A stretch of DNA of 64,000 bases from Hyphomonadaceae bacterium (GCA_022844475.1 JALHLR010000003.1:74892-138891), one strand, 5' to 3'; numbered from the stretch's first letter, positions 48,340 through 58,254 are shown. Numbers and translations are program-made. Notes: generated by a model not told the origin, from the sequence alone.

Positions 48340-48409
48340 GGCTTAACCCGGGGAGCGTTGTTCGGACTGTCTTGCCGGTGGACGTGCGCTGAGTCGACTA
48401 TATGGCAAA

Positions 48410-48424
48410 GAACATAAACGGAAC
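48410..48424. promoter_or_regulatory. LexA (SOS) box upstream of uvrA
   Basis: GAAC-ATAAACG-GAAC, the same alphaproteobacterial direct repeat as at ssb, 71 bases before the uvrA start codon. The N7 spacer differs from the ssb copy (AAATACG) at two positions. Confidence 0.87.
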
Positions 48425-48511
48425 ACACTCCGTTGTCGCCCCGGCTGCCCGCACATTCACCTGAACTGCGAATATGGCCCCGGCTCGCCCGCCCGCAACC
48501 GCGTCACAGCG

Positions 48512-49285
48512 TCATTGCTGACGGGGAAGTGGCAGCATCACGCGCCGATGCGTACCCACCCAGATCGCTGTCGCCACCAGCACAGCGGCCGCGGCGGCGG
48601 CAAGGACCGCGACGTTTGGTCGGTCAGTTTTTTCGGCGACCCAAACCGCGGCCAGACCCCAGGCGATCGGCAGTGGGTAGATCCAGTTCCTGGATGCGGC
48701 GGCGATGGCGGCACCCAAAAGCGCCACGGCGATCACGCCGCCGGCTGCCCAACCTGGGGCCGTGCTGGCATTGATGAATCCCCACCCGGTTAGCACAGTC
48801 AGCGTGTTGATGGCCGAAGCAATTGTGAGCCAGCCGGCCAACATCGATAGCGGCGCGACGACGAGCCAGAAGTCGATCCGATGCTGCGTAGGGTATCGGC
48901 GCAACAGAGGTATACAGAGAGCGGCGGCCGATCCGATGATGATGACCATGGTCGCCAGCTTGATGTCGTACACGGCAGCAATGAGCCAAAGACCGCAACC
49001 GGCCATTGCAGCAACGGACGGCCAGCCCAGAGCGCGCAATCCCGGAGTTTCCCTCGTCGACGGGAGCGCCTGATAGATCGCGTAGGCAAGCAGACCGGCG
49101 TAGATCAGACTCCAGATCGAAAATGCATAGCCTGCCGCCTCCAGCGTGGTGTCGCCATCGCGCACGAGGTCGGTCTGGCCTGTTGGCGTCACACCAATCG
49201 CAAACTGAGTAACCGGCACCACAATGGCAAACAGGGCGGCGCCCACGATTGCGACAGTGCGAAGCAGGGGCTTGGCGTGGGTCAT
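48512..49285 (-). CDS. TspO/tryptophan-rich sensory protein-like membrane protein
   Basis: 257 residues from ATG 49285; a frame reaching 49606 would cross the SET gene and is rejected. Seven or eight hydrophobic helices. LEAAGYAFSIWSLIYAGLLAYAIYQALP is the family's signature helix, and LAGWLTIASAINTL and AAVWVAEKTDRPN recur in long TspO-like proteins. The true TspO family binds porphyrins and is stress-linked; the ligand here is unknown. An EcfG-type promoter lies directly upstream. Confidence 0.72.
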   Translation of the reverse strand: MTHAKPLLRTVAIVGAALFAIVVPVTQFAIGVTPTGQTDLVRDGDTTLEAAGYAFSIWSLIYAGLLAYAIYQALPSTRETPGLRALGWPSVAAMAGCGLWLIAAVYDIKLATMVIIIGSAAALCIPLLRRYPTQHRIDFWLVVAPLSMLAGWLTIASAINTLTVLTGWGFINASTAPGWAAGGVIAVALLGAAIAAASRNWIYPLPIAWGLAAVWVAEKTDRPNVAVLAAAAAAVLVATAIWVGTHRRVMLPLPRQQ

Positions 49286-49328
49286 GAAGTTGCTTTCTGC
49301 GCAATCTGCTCTTGCCTGTACGGATAAA

Positions 49329-49353
49329 AACGGGCTCCGGATGGGAGCGTTCC
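49329..49353 (-). promoter_or_regulatory. EcfG-type promoter of the TspO-like gene
   Basis: On the minus strand: GGAAC (49353-49349), 16 bases, CGTT (49332-49329), an exact EcfG consensus ending 43 bases before the start codon at 49285. It is the second such promoter in this window, after glsB. Confidence 0.75.
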
Positions 49354-49429
49354 CAAACCGCGCGAAAACCAGTCGAATCTGGCCGGGCGCAGGATTGAAC
49401 AATGCCGAATCCCCCGCTAACCCCGCGCC

Positions 49430-49843
49430 ATGTCCAGCAAGCCCTTCCGTATCGGCCGGTCGACCACAGGCCTTGGCCTCTTTGCGACGGAGGTGATCCC
49501 CAAAGGGGTCCGGATATTCGAGTACACGGGCAAGATCATCACCAACGCAGAGGCGGACGCGATGCCCGGCAAGCCGCGCTATCTCTATGATCTCTCGAAG
49601 ACACACACGCTCGATGGTTCGCCCCGATCAAATATCGGCCGCTACGCCAACCATTCCTGCAAACCCAATGGCGTCATCTACATCTATGGCGGCCGGATCT
49701 TCGTGAAGTCGCTCAGGGAAATCCAGCCGGGCGAAGAAATCACCTACGACTACGGGAAGGAGTATTTCGACGCGTTCATCGGCAAGGACAAATGCCTGTG
49801 CGTGAAATGCACGGCGAGACGGGCGAAGGCCGCCGGAAAATAG
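49430..49843 (+). CDS. Small SET-domain lysine methyltransferase
   Basis: 137 residues, little more than the SET fold. S-adenosylmethionine-binding GLGLFATEVIPKG (14-26), YTGKI, the NHSC pseudoknot motif in RYANHSCKPN, EEITYDYG and the post-SET cysteines in KCLCVKCTARR. Such proteins methylate lysine in proteins; in bacteria the targets are mostly unknown. Stand-alone SET genes are uncommon in bacteria outside pathogens. Divergent from the TspO-like gene. Confidence 0.88.
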   Translation: MSSKPFRIGRSTTGLGLFATEVIPKGVRIFEYTGKIITNAEADAMPGKPRYLYDLSKTHTLDGSPRSNIGRYANHSCKPNGVIYIYGGRIFVKSLREIQPGEEITYDYGKEYFDAFIGKDKCLCVKCTARRAKAAGK

Positions 49844-49931
49844 AAATGCCGGCCCGACCAATCTCAGAGCGGCGCATAACCGTTGTAGAAGTTCACTAGC
49901 AGCGCTTAGTGATAGCTGAGCAGAAGCTGGC

Positions 49932-51371
49932 CTATGATGCGGCCTGCGCTGGCGCGCGTTTTAGTGCGAGCGGAATTCGGATCGTCGCCCGAAGGCCGTG
50001 CGGAGCCCGATTCTGCAGAAAAAGCGCGCCGTGATGGGCGCGTGCGATCGCCTCCGCGAGCGTAATTCCAAGCCCAGCTCCGCCCGTCGAACGGTTGCGC
50101 GATGTTTCGCCTCGGAAGAAGGGCTCAGCCGCCGAGGAAAGCTCCAGAGCCGACATGCCAGGCCCGTCATCGTCGATATGCAGGCAGGCTTGGTCGTTGT
50201 CGCACTCCACAGTGATACGTGCATTGCCGCCATACGCGACGGCGTTGTCGATCAGGTTGCGAAGCGCGCGGCGGAAGAGAACCGGACGGCAAACAGCGAC
50301 CGCTTTGCGCATGTCGCCAATTGTCACCGGCGCGCCGGTCTCCGCATAGTCCTCGACGACATCCTGGGCGAGGGTAGAGATATCCATCGGCTTCTCCAGC
50401 TCGCGCGACCGCCCGTGTCGCGACCAATCAAGGATGTCGTCCAACAGTACTGTCGTTTCTTCAATAGTGCGGATCGCTTTGTCCCGTTCGGCTTCGGGCT
50501 CCATGGTTTCCAGCCGAATACGCAGGGAGGAAAGGGGGGTCCGAAGGTCATGACCGAGAGCGCCCAGCATGACGTCCTTCTCGCGTAGCAGCTGGCTTAC
50601 GCGCCTGCTCATCGCGTTGAAGGCGTGGATGGTCTGCTGTACATCGCCCGGTCCTCGGGCAACGACCTGTTGGGGCTCGCCCGTTTCGCCGACCTGGGCG
50701 GCAGCGGTCGCAAGTTCTCGCAACGGCCGCGATAGCCTACCGACAATCCAGAGGGCGGCTCCCAGCACGAAGACGAATGTGGTGATGGTGCTGGCGCCAA
50801 TCAGGAACGCATCGCCGCGCGCCGGTTCGGGTTGGTGGGTCAGGCTGCTGAGCCAGCGGCCGTCCGGCAACTGCACAGAGAGCACAACTTCGAGCGATGG
50901 TTCGCCGGACCGTCTCGGCGGGCCGAGCTGCCGCGGAAAAGGCCCCCGAGTATCGTCTCGCATCAGTTCCGACAACTGCCTGCCAATACCGTCGGGTCGC
51001 GTGACGAGGCGAACCGAGGCGCGTACAACCGCGCTCGCAACCCCATTCTCGCGCAGTGCAGTCGCAAGCCGATTCTCGACGCCCTGATCGCGCGACAGGC
51101 CGAAGTCGGCGATCGGGTTGGTCTGCTGCAGCATGAAGCGCGATCGGCGCGAGAACTCGAAAGACTGACGACCGCTGGCCGGGGCGCGCGCAACGATCGT
51201 GGCCGCAGCATCGGCAAAACGGGCAATCGGGCCGCCTGTCTGCTCAATAAACGCGGCGCGCTGGCGCTCTCCAAGAACCAGCACGATATTGACGACGCTC
51301 GCAACAAGCAGCGCGCAGGCCATTACGACGGCAAGCTGACCCGAAAGGCTTCGTGGGAGCAGCCTCTTCAC
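49932..51371 (-). CDS. Two-component sensor histidine kinase
   Basis: 479 residues from GTG 51371. Helix one about 13-33, a periplasmic domain to about 187, helix two about 188-210, HAMP (about 211-263), then the H box GALGHDLRTPLSSL with phospho-acceptor H274, the N box (LRNLIDNAVAYG) and G boxes (DDGPGMS, GGAGLGITLAEAIARAH). EnvZ/OmpR-class. It overlaps the response-regulator stop by four bases (GTGA), so the pair is translationally coupled. The stimulus cannot be inferred. Confidence 0.92.
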   Translation of the reverse strand: MKRLLPRSLSGQLAVVMACALLVASVVNIVLVLGERQRAAFIEQTGGPIARFADAAATIVARAPASGRQSFEFSRRSRFMLQQTNPIADFGLSRDQGVENRLATALRENGVASAVVRASVRLVTRPDGIGRQLSELMRDDTRGPFPRQLGPPRRSGEPSLEVVLSVQLPDGRWLSSLTHQPEPARGDAFLIGASTITTFVFVLGAALWIVGRLSRPLRELATAAAQVGETGEPQQVVARGPGDVQQTIHAFNAMSRRVSQLLREKDVMLGALGHDLRTPLSSLRIRLETMEPEAERDKAIRTIEETTVLLDDILDWSRHGRSRELEKPMDISTLAQDVVEDYAETGAPVTIGDMRKAVAVCRPVLFRRALRNLIDNAVAYGGNARITVECDNDQACLHIDDDGPGMSALELSSAAEPFFRGETSRNRSTGGAGLGITLAEAIARAHHGALFLQNRAPHGLRATIRIPLALKRAPAQAAS

Positions 51372-52081
51372 AGCTTGCGGACCTCAGCGGCAAAGCTATA
51401 GCCGCCACCCCAGACAGTCTTGATGAACTTCGGGGTCTTGGGGTCTTCCTCGATCTTCCGGCGCAGGCGGCTGATCTGGTTGTCGATCGAACGATCAAAC
51501 AGCGTCGCTTCGCGGCCCTGCGTGAGATCAAGCAACTGATCGCGGTTCAAAACCAGCCGCGGGCGTTCGATGAGCGCGAGGAGGAGGCTGTACTCGCCCG
51601 ACGATAGGGGAACCGTCACGCCGTCGAGATCCATGAGCTCGCGCTGGCCAGTCTTCAGCAGCCAGTTCCCGAACGCGTAGGTCGTTGTCTCAGGAGTCGC
51701 CTGACGAGGCGGCAGGCTGTTGGCGCGGCGGATGACAGCCTTGACGCGCGCCAGCAGTTCGCGCGGGCTGAAGGGCTTGGTGACATAGTCGTCGGCTCCG
51801 ACTTCCAAACCCAGGATGCGATCCAGTTCTTCAGCGCGCGCTGTCAGCAGGATGACCGGCAGGTTGTTCGTGGCGCGGATATGCCTGCAAAGGCTCAGCC
51901 CATCTTCGCCCGGCATCATGATGTCGGCGATGACAAGATCGAAGGTATGCGCCGCCAGCATCGTTCGCGCCTCCACTGCATTGGCGGCGGCCTTCACCCG
52001 AAACTGATGCGTCACGAAATACTTGACGAGCGGCTCCCGGATGGAAGCCTCATCCTCGACGATCAACAGGCTCTGGCTCAT
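51368..52081 (-). CDS. OmpR-family response regulator
   Basis: 237 residues from ATG 52081. Receiver domain with acidic pocket (VEDE), phospho-acceptor D53 in LVIADIMMPGEDG, the conserved Thr in LLTARAEE and Lys in YVTKPFSP. The winged-helix output domain (about 140-235) has LVLNRDQLLDLTQGREATLFDRSIDNQISRLRRKIEEDP and KTVWGGGYSF. First gene of the pair with the kinase. Target genes unknown. Confidence 0.94.
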   Translation of the reverse strand: MSQSLLIVEDEASIREPLVKYFVTHQFRVKAAANAVEARTMLAAHTFDLVIADIMMPGEDGLSLCRHIRATNNLPVILLTARAEELDRILGLEVGADDYVTKPFSPRELLARVKAVIRRANSLPPRQATPETTTYAFGNWLLKTGQRELMDLDGVTVPLSSGEYSLLLALIERPRLVLNRDQLLDLTQGREATLFDRSIDNQISRLRRKIEEDPKTPKFIKTVWGGGYSFAAEVRKL

Positions 52082-52163
52082 CTGCACGTCCAGTTCAAAA
52101 CGAACGCAGCCTGCTGCATTGGGAATGTCCGATGCAACAGGCGCACGCGAGAAAGGCGCCACC

Positions 52164-52186
52164 GCCCCCAGGGGAGGGAAGGGGGC
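52164..52186 (-). terminator. Possible terminator hairpin after the EF-hand gene
   Basis: GCCCCC (52164-52169) and GGGGGC (52181-52186) form six G-C pairs around an 11-base loop, 15 bases beyond the stop of the EF-hand gene on the minus strand. No T-run follows; weak support. Confidence 0.35.
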
Positions 52187-52200
52187 CGTTCTGTCGACGC

Positions 52201-52779
52201 TCAGGGGCGGGTCGGCCCCATCGTTTGCAGCTCGGTCACTGTCACCACCCCATCCTTGTTGGCGTCGGCCTTGGCAAATGCTTCGGCGCCCCGGGCGGAG
52301 AACTCACCCAGCGTAAGTGTCCCGTCGGCGTTTGCATCTGCGCGCTTAGCCGGACCCGCGCCATTCGGTCCAGAACCGTCACGCCTGCCAGCGTTACGCT
52401 GCCGACCGTCACGATCATCGGGGGCCGGGCGTGCGGAGAACTCAGTCCGGCTCAGCTGGCCGTTCCTGTCGGTATCGAGTTCATCGAACCTCTCGGTCAT
52501 CGCCGTGGCCCGCATTGCGCCGGCCTTCGCCTCGCGGCTGGCCTTGAATTCCGCAGGCGTGGCAGAGCCATCCTTGTTCGCATCGAACCCGTCGAAGCGG
52601 GCCTTCTGGGCTGCTTCGAACTCGGCACGGGTTACCCGGCCATCACCATTGGCGTCGTGCTGCAGCAAGGCGAAGCCGGCGGCCCCCGGACCACGCCCGG
52701 GTGGTTGGGCGATCGCCACGCTGACCAGGGCGAGTCCTCCGACGGCTGACGCGCCGAGGACGGAAAGTGCAAGTTTCAT
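52201..52779 (-). CDS. Secreted protein with five EF-hand loops
   Basis: 192 residues from ATG 52779 (GGAG upstream); the frame extends to 52839 but without a better start. Signal peptide ends near SVAIAQPP. Five DxDxDG-type loops follow: HDANGDGRVTRAEF, DANKDGSATPAEF, DTDRNGQLSRTEF, DANADGTLTLGEF and DANKDGVVTVTEL. Two are in tandem near the N-terminus, one in the middle after ERFDELDT, two near the C-terminus. A Ca2+-binding periplasmic or extracellular protein is expected. It follows the regulator pair on the same strand but is transcribed toward it. Confidence 0.82.
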   Translation of the reverse strand: MKLALSVLGASAVGGLALVSVAIAQPPGRGPGAAGFALLQHDANGDGRVTRAEFEAAQKARFDGFDANKDGSATPAEFKASREAKAGAMRATAMTERFDELDTDRNGQLSRTEFSARPAPDDRDGRQRNAGRRDGSGPNGAGPAKRADANADGTLTLGEFSARGAEAFAKADANKDGVVTVTELQTMGPTRP

Positions 52780-53014
52780 GGCAATTGGCTCCATTGAGGT
52801 CGTTTGATTCGTCCCTCGAATGGACGGTGATGTAGCCATGATGTCGCAGAACTACCCCCTCCAGGACCTGGAATGTCGCAAACTGTCCTTGGCGCAGCCT
52901 GGAGAGCAGACCTTTTTTATGGCGCTCCGCACGCCCAACTGGTAGCGCAAGGGCCTTGACCCCGGGTGCCGCGAGGCTCCCGGACCGACTTTTCGAGATG
53001 CAGGCAAGAGACGC

Positions 53015-53968
53015 ATGTGGTGGGATAAACCGAACAAGGCCCCGGCGAAGGAAGCTGAGCCGCTCCCGTTCATGAAGATCCGCTGGGTCGGCTTCATGGT
53101 GACCGCCGTCATCACGATCGTGACGACCTGGTCCCTGATGACGCAAGGCCTGAACATGGGCCTCGACTTCACAGGCGGGGTGCAGATCGAAGCATCCCGC
53201 GAGACACCATTCGAAGTGGACGTTGTGCGGGCCGCGGTAACTGCGCAGGGCTTCCACGAAAGCTCCGTCACCCCGACCAGTGATGGAACGATCGTCATTC
53301 GCGTGCCATTGGAAGAAGAGGCAACCGTCGAACAAACGGCTGCCAAGCTGGAAACGGCGCTTGGAGCGGGCACAAAGATACTCAAGACAGACAATGTCAG
53401 CGGCAAGGTCAGCGAAGAGCTGTTCGGGAAGGGCATCCTGGCGTGCCTCCTCGCCGTCCTCGCAATCGGGGTCTATGTCTGGTTCCGCTTCGAGGTAAAG
53501 TTCGGGACCGGCGCATTCATCACGACGCTACACGATGTCTATGCCGTCATCGGGCTGTTCTCGCTCACGCAGATGGCGTTCGACCTGACGATCGTGGCGG
53601 GCGTACTCACGGTGGCAGGCTACTCGATCAACGACACGGTCGTGGTCTACGACCGGATTCGCGAGATGCTGAAGAAGTACCGCAAGCTGCCGATCACCCG
53701 AGTCATTGACATTTCGATCACCTCGACGCTTTCGCGAACGTTGATCACCTCGCTGGCGACCATGCTGGCGGCGATGTCGATGGCCTTCCTCGGGGGACCT
53801 GTCCTGTTCGGCTTCGCGGTTTCGATCGTGTTCGGGATAATCATCGGCACATATTCGTCGATCTTCGTGGCGGCGCCCCTGCTGATTCACCTTCCAGGCC
53901 GCATTCCGGGCGCCAAATATCGTGGCGACGAGGACGCGCCTACCGAAAACGCCGCCAGCGCGACCTAG
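53015..53968 (+). CDS. secF: Protein translocase subunit SecF
   Basis: Helps SecYEG and SecD release proteins on the periplasmic side using the proton gradient. 317 residues. Six membrane helices; the family motif GLDFTGGVQIE lies in the P1 region after helix one, and YSINDTVVVYDRIRE and TSTLSRTLITSLATMLAAMSMAFLGG mark helices four to five. The usual partner gene secD is not upstream: the preceding 235 bases are gene-free and lead to the divergent EF-hand gene. Confidence 0.95.
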   Translation: MWWDKPNKAPAKEAEPLPFMKIRWVGFMVTAVITIVTTWSLMTQGLNMGLDFTGGVQIEASRETPFEVDVVRAAVTAQGFHESSVTPTSDGTIVIRVPLEEEATVEQTAAKLETALGAGTKILKTDNVSGKVSEELFGKGILACLLAVLAIGVYVWFRFEVKFGTGAFITTLHDVYAVIGLFSLTQMAFDLTIVAGVLTVAGYSINDTVVVYDRIREMLKKYRKLPITRVIDISITSTLSRTLITSLATMLAAMSMAFLGGPVLFGFAVSIVFGIIIGTYSSIFVAAPLLIHLPGRIPGAKYRGDEDAPTENAASAT

Positions 53969-53976
53969 TCCGGTCG

Positions 53977-53998
53977 GCCAACCTAGATTTAGGCTGGC
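53977..53998 (+). terminator. Possible hairpin after secF
   Basis: GCCAACCTA (53977-53985) pairs with TAGGCTGGC (53990-53998) with one mismatch and a GATT loop, nine bases past the secF stop. There is no T-run, so this is only a candidate 3' end. Confidence 0.4.
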
Positions 53999-54086
53999 GC
54001 TGGCAGGCTATGCCCTTATTACTTGCGACAAAGCAAGGTGATGCGCCGCAATCATAGGCGCGCGGTCCCAGGGCGGAGGTGGCGAC

Positions 54087-55436
54087 ATGGCGGTGCTCGA
54101 GACGCCGGCGGCTGGGTCGCGCCGGAAGGGCCCATTCTACACCGAACTCTATTTCCAGGTCTTGGCCGCGATCCTGGTTGGCGGGTTCATCGGGCATTTC
54201 TACCGCGGGGAGCCGTGGATCGCGGAGTACCTGAAGCCGCTCGGCGACGCCTTCGTGAAGCTGGTCAAGATGATCATCGCGCCGGTGATCTTCCTAACCA
54301 TCGTCATCGGCATCGCAGGCATGCGGGACATGGGCCGGCTCGGCCGTGTGGTGTTCAAAGCCTTTGCCTACTTCCTGTTCTTCTCGACGCTGGCGCTCGT
54401 CGTCGGGCTGATCGTGGCCAACGTTGTGCAGCCGGGCGCCGGCATGAATATCGACATCGCAACGCTTGCAGCAGGCGATGTCTCGCGCGTGCAGGGGTTC
54501 GAGGCGGCCTCCCAGGACTACACGCTTGTCAGTTTCCTGCTGAACATCATCCCCGATACCTTCGTGGGGGCCTTCACGAGCGGCAATATCCTGCAGGTCC
54601 TGTTTCTGTCCATCATCGTCGGCGTGGCGATGGCGCTCGTTGGCGATCGCGCTGAACCAGCGCTGAACGTCCTTAGCTCGGTCGCAACCGTGATCTTCCG
54701 CGTCGTCGGAATACTCATGCGCGCGGCGCCGGTCGGCGCCTTCGGGGCGTTTGCGTTCGTCGTTTCCAGCCAGGGGCTCGAGGCAATCCAGAATCTCGCC
54801 ATACTGATCCTGTCAGTCTACGCGACATCGATCCTGTTCATCATAATCGTGCTCGGGGCAGTCGCCGCCTGGGCCGGGTTCAGCATCCTGAAGCTGATCC
54901 GCTATCTCAAGGAAGAAATCTTCCTCGTACTTGGCACATCGTCATCGGAATCGGCACTTCCGGCATTGATGGACAAGCTGGAGCGGGCAGGGTGCGCGCG
55001 TCCCGTCGTGGGCCTTGTCGTTCCGACCGGCTACTCGTTCAATCTTGATGGCACGAACATCTACATGACCCTTGCGGCCCTGTTCATCGCACAGGCGACG
55101 AATACGCCGCTTGGGCTGGACCAGCAGATCATCCTGCTCCTCGTGGCCATGCTTAGCTCCAAAGGCGCCGCCGGCGTCACTGGCGCGGGGTTCATCACGC
55201 TGGCGGCGACGCTGGCGGTCTTCCCGTCCATTCCGATCGAGGGCATGGCGATCATCCTTGGTGTGGACCGGTTCCTGTCAGAGTGCCGCGCCCTGACGAA
55301 TTTCATCGGCAACGCCGTCGCAACGGTCGTCGTCAGTCGCTGGGAAGGCGCGCTCGACAAGGAAAAGCTCAGGTCGGCGCTAAACGGCGCGCCGGCGCCG
55401 CTGGCCGCGCAGCCGATCGAGCAGGACGCGGATTGA
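54087..55436 (+). CDS. dctA: Dicarboxylate/amino-acid:cation symporter
   Basis: 449 residues of the DAACS family, close to C4-dicarboxylate transporter DctA. Conserved hairpin and binding motifs: [31 protein letters not shown] (serine-rich loop), [18 protein letters not shown] and [19 protein letters not shown]. Takes up succinate, fumarate or malate with cations; glutamate cannot be excluded. No dctBD regulator pair is adjacent. Convergent with lldD. Confidence 0.92.
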   Translation: MAVLETPAAGSRRKGPFYTELYFQVLAAILVGGFIGHFYRGEPWIAEYLKPLGDAFVKLVKMIIAPVIFLTIVIGIAGMRDMGRLGRVVFKAFAYFLFFSTLALVVGLIVANVVQPGAGMNIDIATLAAGDVSRVQGFEAASQDYTLVSFLLNIIPDTFVGAFTSGNILQVLFLSIIVGVAMALVGDRAEPALNVLSSVATVIFRVVGILMRAAPVGAFGAFAFVVSSQGLEAIQNLAILILSVYATSILFIIIVLGAVAAWAGFSILKLIRYLKEEIFLVLGTSSSESALPALMDKLERAGCARPVVGLVVPTGYSFNLDGTNIYMTLAALFIAQATNTPLGLDQQIILLLVAMLSSKGAAGVTGAGFITLAATLAVFPSIPIEGMAIILGVDRFLSECRALTNFIGNAVATVVVSRWEGALDKEKLRSALNGAPAPLAAQPIEQDAD

Positions 55437-55445
55437 CTCTGCAGT

Positions 55446-56594
55446 TTAGCAGGACAGGATATCCGGCTTGATGTCGGCGATCCGTGTCGCGCCCGTGAGC
55501 GCCATCGCCACGCGCATCTCGGCTTCCATCAGCTGCAGCACATGCGCGACGCCGGCCTGGCCACGTCCCGCCAGCGCATAAGCCCACGCCCGACCAAGCA
55601 GTACCCCGCTGGCGCCAAGCGCCAGCATCCGCACCACGTCCAGCCCGGACCGAACGCCGCCATCTGCAAGGATGGTCGTCTGTCCGCCAACAGCCTGCAC
55701 AATCGCGGGCAGGGCGCGGGCGCTGGAAAGAACGCCATCCAGTTGCCGCCCGCCATGGTTGGAGACGACGATGCCATCAGCGCCGGTGTCCACCGCGGCG
55801 CGGGCGTCATCGGCGTCGAGCACGCCCTTAAGAACGAGCGGCCCCTTCCATTCCGAGCGAACCCACTCGAGATCGCGCCAGGTCACGCGTGGATCAAAGT
55901 TCATGCGCATCCAGCTGAAAAAATCCTCGAGGCCAGATCGCTTGCCAAGCACCGGAGCCACATTCCCGAGCTTGTGTGGTCGTCCCATCATCCCGACATC
56001 CCACGCCCAGTCAGGCCGTTGCATCGCCTGACCGATGCGACGGAGCGATCCGGAAATCCCACTCGCACCGGCGAGGCCCGAGCGATAGTCGCGATACCGC
56101 GCACCCGGCACAGGCATGTCGACGGTAAACATCAGCGCGGAGCAATTGGCCGCCTGCGCCCGCGCAATCAGGTCACGCATGAACCCGCGGTCACGGATCA
56201 TGTAGAGCTGAAACCAGAAAGGGTCAGCCACAGCCCGCGTCACTTCCTCAAGGCTGCACGCGGACACCGTCGACAGTGTGAACGGCACGCCGTAGTCGCG
56301 CGCCGCCCGTGCAGCCTGAACCTCGCCCCGGCGCGCCAGCATGCCGGCCAGTCCGATCGGAGCGAGCGCTACAGGCAGTCGCGATTTCTGCCCGAGCAGC
56401 GTCGTTGATAGATCGAGCTGCGAAACATCGCGCATCACGCGCTGGCGCAACGCGATCTCCTGCAGATCGCTCTGGTTCCGCCCAAGCGTGACCTCGTCGT
56501 ATGAGCCCCCGTCCACATATTCGAACAGGAAGTGCGGCACGCGTCGCCTGGCCAGCTCGCGATAGTCCGATATCGACGCGGCCTTGTGCGCCAT
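55446..56594 (-). CDS. lldD: FMN-dependent alpha-hydroxyacid dehydrogenase (LldD-like)
   Basis: 382 residues. TIM-barrel flavoprotein that oxidises L-2-hydroxyacids, such as L-lactate or mandelate. FMN and catalytic segments: [24 protein letters not shown], catalytic His in [45 protein letters not shown]. Its ATG overlaps the stop of the upstream acyl-CoA ligase by one base, so it is the last gene of an ech-ligase-ligase-lldD operon; that company suggests a 2-hydroxyacid other than lactate. Confidence 0.88.
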   Translation of the reverse strand: MAHKAASISDYRELARRRVPHFLFEYVDGGSYDEVTLGRNQSDLQEIALRQRVMRDVSQLDLSTTLLGQKSRLPVALAPIGLAGMLARRGEVQAARAARDYGVPFTLSTVSACSLEEVTRAVADPFWFQLYMIRDRGFMRDLIARAQAANCSALMFTVDMPVPGARYRDYRSGLAGASGISGSLRRIGQAMQRPDWAWDVGMMGRPHKLGNVAPVLGKRSGLEDFFSWMRMNFDPRVTWRDLEWVRSEWKGPLVLKGVLDADDARAAVDTGADGIVVSNHGGRQLDGVLSSARALPAIVQAVGGQTTILADGGVRSGLDVVRMLALGASGVLLGRAWAYALAGRGQAGVAHVLQLMEAEMRVAMALTGATRIADIKPDILSC

Positions 56595-58165
56595 CAGATG
56601 CTCTTCGAGCGGCCGGCCCAGTAAGGCGCGCGAACCTGCGCCCGCAGTACCTTTCCAGCGGCGTTGCGCGGCAAAGTGTCGACGTAGTCTATCGTCCGCG
56701 GCCGCTGGAAGCCCGGCAGGCGATCCTTGGCGAAGTCCATGATCGACTGTGCCGTCTCATCAGAGCGAGCGACACCGGGTTTCAATTCAACCACCGCCTT
56801 GATCTCCTCGCCCCAATCCTCGTTGGGCACTCCAACCACGGCTGCGTCTGCGATCAGCGGATGCCGGATCAGCACCTCGTCAATCTCGACAGGATATATG
56901 TTGACACCGCCCGAGATGATCAGCTCAGCCGTGCGGCCGGTAAGGAACAGGTCGCCGTCTGCATCAAGCCGGCCCATATCGCCAAGCGTGAACCAGTCGC
57001 CGCGATAGCTTGCGTCTGTCTTGCCTTGTTCCTTGTAGTATTCGAAACGCCCCGTCGCCGGCGCCCTTACGTAGATCAAGCCTTCCTGGCCCTGCGGCAC
57101 AGGGTTACCGTCAATATCCAGTAGCTTGATCTCCACCCCTGGCACGGCCTTTCCGACCGTGCCGGGCTTGCGCAACCACTCATGCGGACTGACGAACACG
57201 CCGCCGCCTTCGGTCGAGGAATAGTACTCGTAAAGCACCGGCCCGAACCACTCCATCATCGCCTGCTTTACATGCGCAGGGCAGGGCGCCGCGCCGTGGA
57301 TCATCCAACGCATCGACGAGACATCGTACCTCTGCCGTGTCTCCTCCGGCAGTTGCAGCATGCGGTGCATCATCGTCGGTACCACATGTGTATGCGTCGC
57401 CTTGTGCTGCTGGATGAGCCGCAGCGTTTCCTCCGCATCCCACTTGTCCATCAGCAGCGTCGTGACGCCAGCATTGATCGGGATGACGAAATTGATGCCC
57501 AGGGGCGCTGCATGATACAGCGGCCCCGTCAGCAGCGATATGTCCACGGCGGGATTCCACTTCGCCGTCTCGTTGCAGACGCCGGTCAGCTGGGACACCA
57601 CTGGTCGCGTCCGGCGATAGACGCCCTTTGGCCGACCCGTCGTTCCCGAGGTGTAGAGCATCGTCGAGCCAGGCTCGGCGTCGTCGATGTCTTCGCCAGA
57701 CTCTCCGACCAGAGCCGCATCAAAGTCGTCGAAGCCTTCAATGGCGCCGGCGTAGGAGAGCTTCACTGCCAGCTTGTCGGACAACCCGGCCGCCGCCATG
57801 GCGCCCGCCACGAACCGTCCACTCGCGATGAGTGCACTCGCATCGCAGTTGTCGACCACATACGCGATCACCTCAGGCGTCTGGTGCCAGTTCACCGCCG
57901 TAAGCCGCAGCCCTGATCGCTGGGTCGCAGCCCAGACGACGGCAAACTCCGGTCCGTTGTGCGCCAGCAGCGCCACCCCATCGCCAACCCGCAACCCCCG
58001 CCTGCGAAACAGGCGCACCATCCGGTTGGCCTGCTGGTTCAGTTGCTTCCAGGTGAGGTTGCCTGACGGAGAGATAATCGCCAGCCGATCCGGCGTGCGA
58101 CGCGCGTGAGCAGCGACCGTCATGCCCTGCGCAATCAACTGTTCGTCGGTCAGCCTGGTAGTCAT
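56594..58165 (-). CDS. Acyl-CoA synthetase (AMP-forming), first of two
   Basis: 523 residues. Adenylate-forming ligase: P-loop [32 protein letters not shown] for the adenine site, [23 protein letters not shown] and the C-terminal hinge and catalytic Lys in [12 protein letters not shown]. It activates a carboxylic acid as its CoA thioester. ATG 58165 has GAGGAAG upstream. It is 89 bases after the second ligase of the operon and coupled to lldD. Confidence 0.9.
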   Translation of the reverse strand: MTTRLTDEQLIAQGMTVAAHARRTPDRLAIISPSGNLTWKQLNQQANRMVRLFRRRGLRVGDGVALLAHNGPEFAVVWAATQRSGLRLTAVNWHQTPEVIAYVVDNCDASALIASGRFVAGAMAAAGLSDKLAVKLSYAGAIEGFDDFDAALVGESGEDIDDAEPGSTMLYTSGTTGRPKGVYRRTRPVVSQLTGVCNETAKWNPAVDISLLTGPLYHAAPLGINFVIPINAGVTTLLMDKWDAEETLRLIQQHKATHTHVVPTMMHRMLQLPEETRQRYDVSSMRWMIHGAAPCPAHVKQAMMEWFGPVLYEYYSSTEGGGVFVSPHEWLRKPGTVGKAVPGVEIKLLDIDGNPVPQGQEGLIYVRAPATGRFEYYKEQGKTDASYRGDWFTLGDMGRLDADGDLFLTGRTAELIISGGVNIYPVEIDEVLIRHPLIADAAVVGVPNEDWGEEIKAVVELKPGVARSDETAQSIMDFAKDRLPGFQRPRTIDYVDTLPRNAAGKVLRAQVRAPYWAGRSKSI

Positions 58166-58254
58166 CGGTTACGCTTCCTCGCCCGGGTTATGGCCCCGCT
58201 GGATCACAGGATATGTCGGGGAGACGCCATGCGGCAATCGCGCTGGGGCTCGCC

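Noticed and set aside
49286-49606. N-terminal extension of the TspO-like gene
   Set aside because: It crosses the SET gene and the EcfG promoter.
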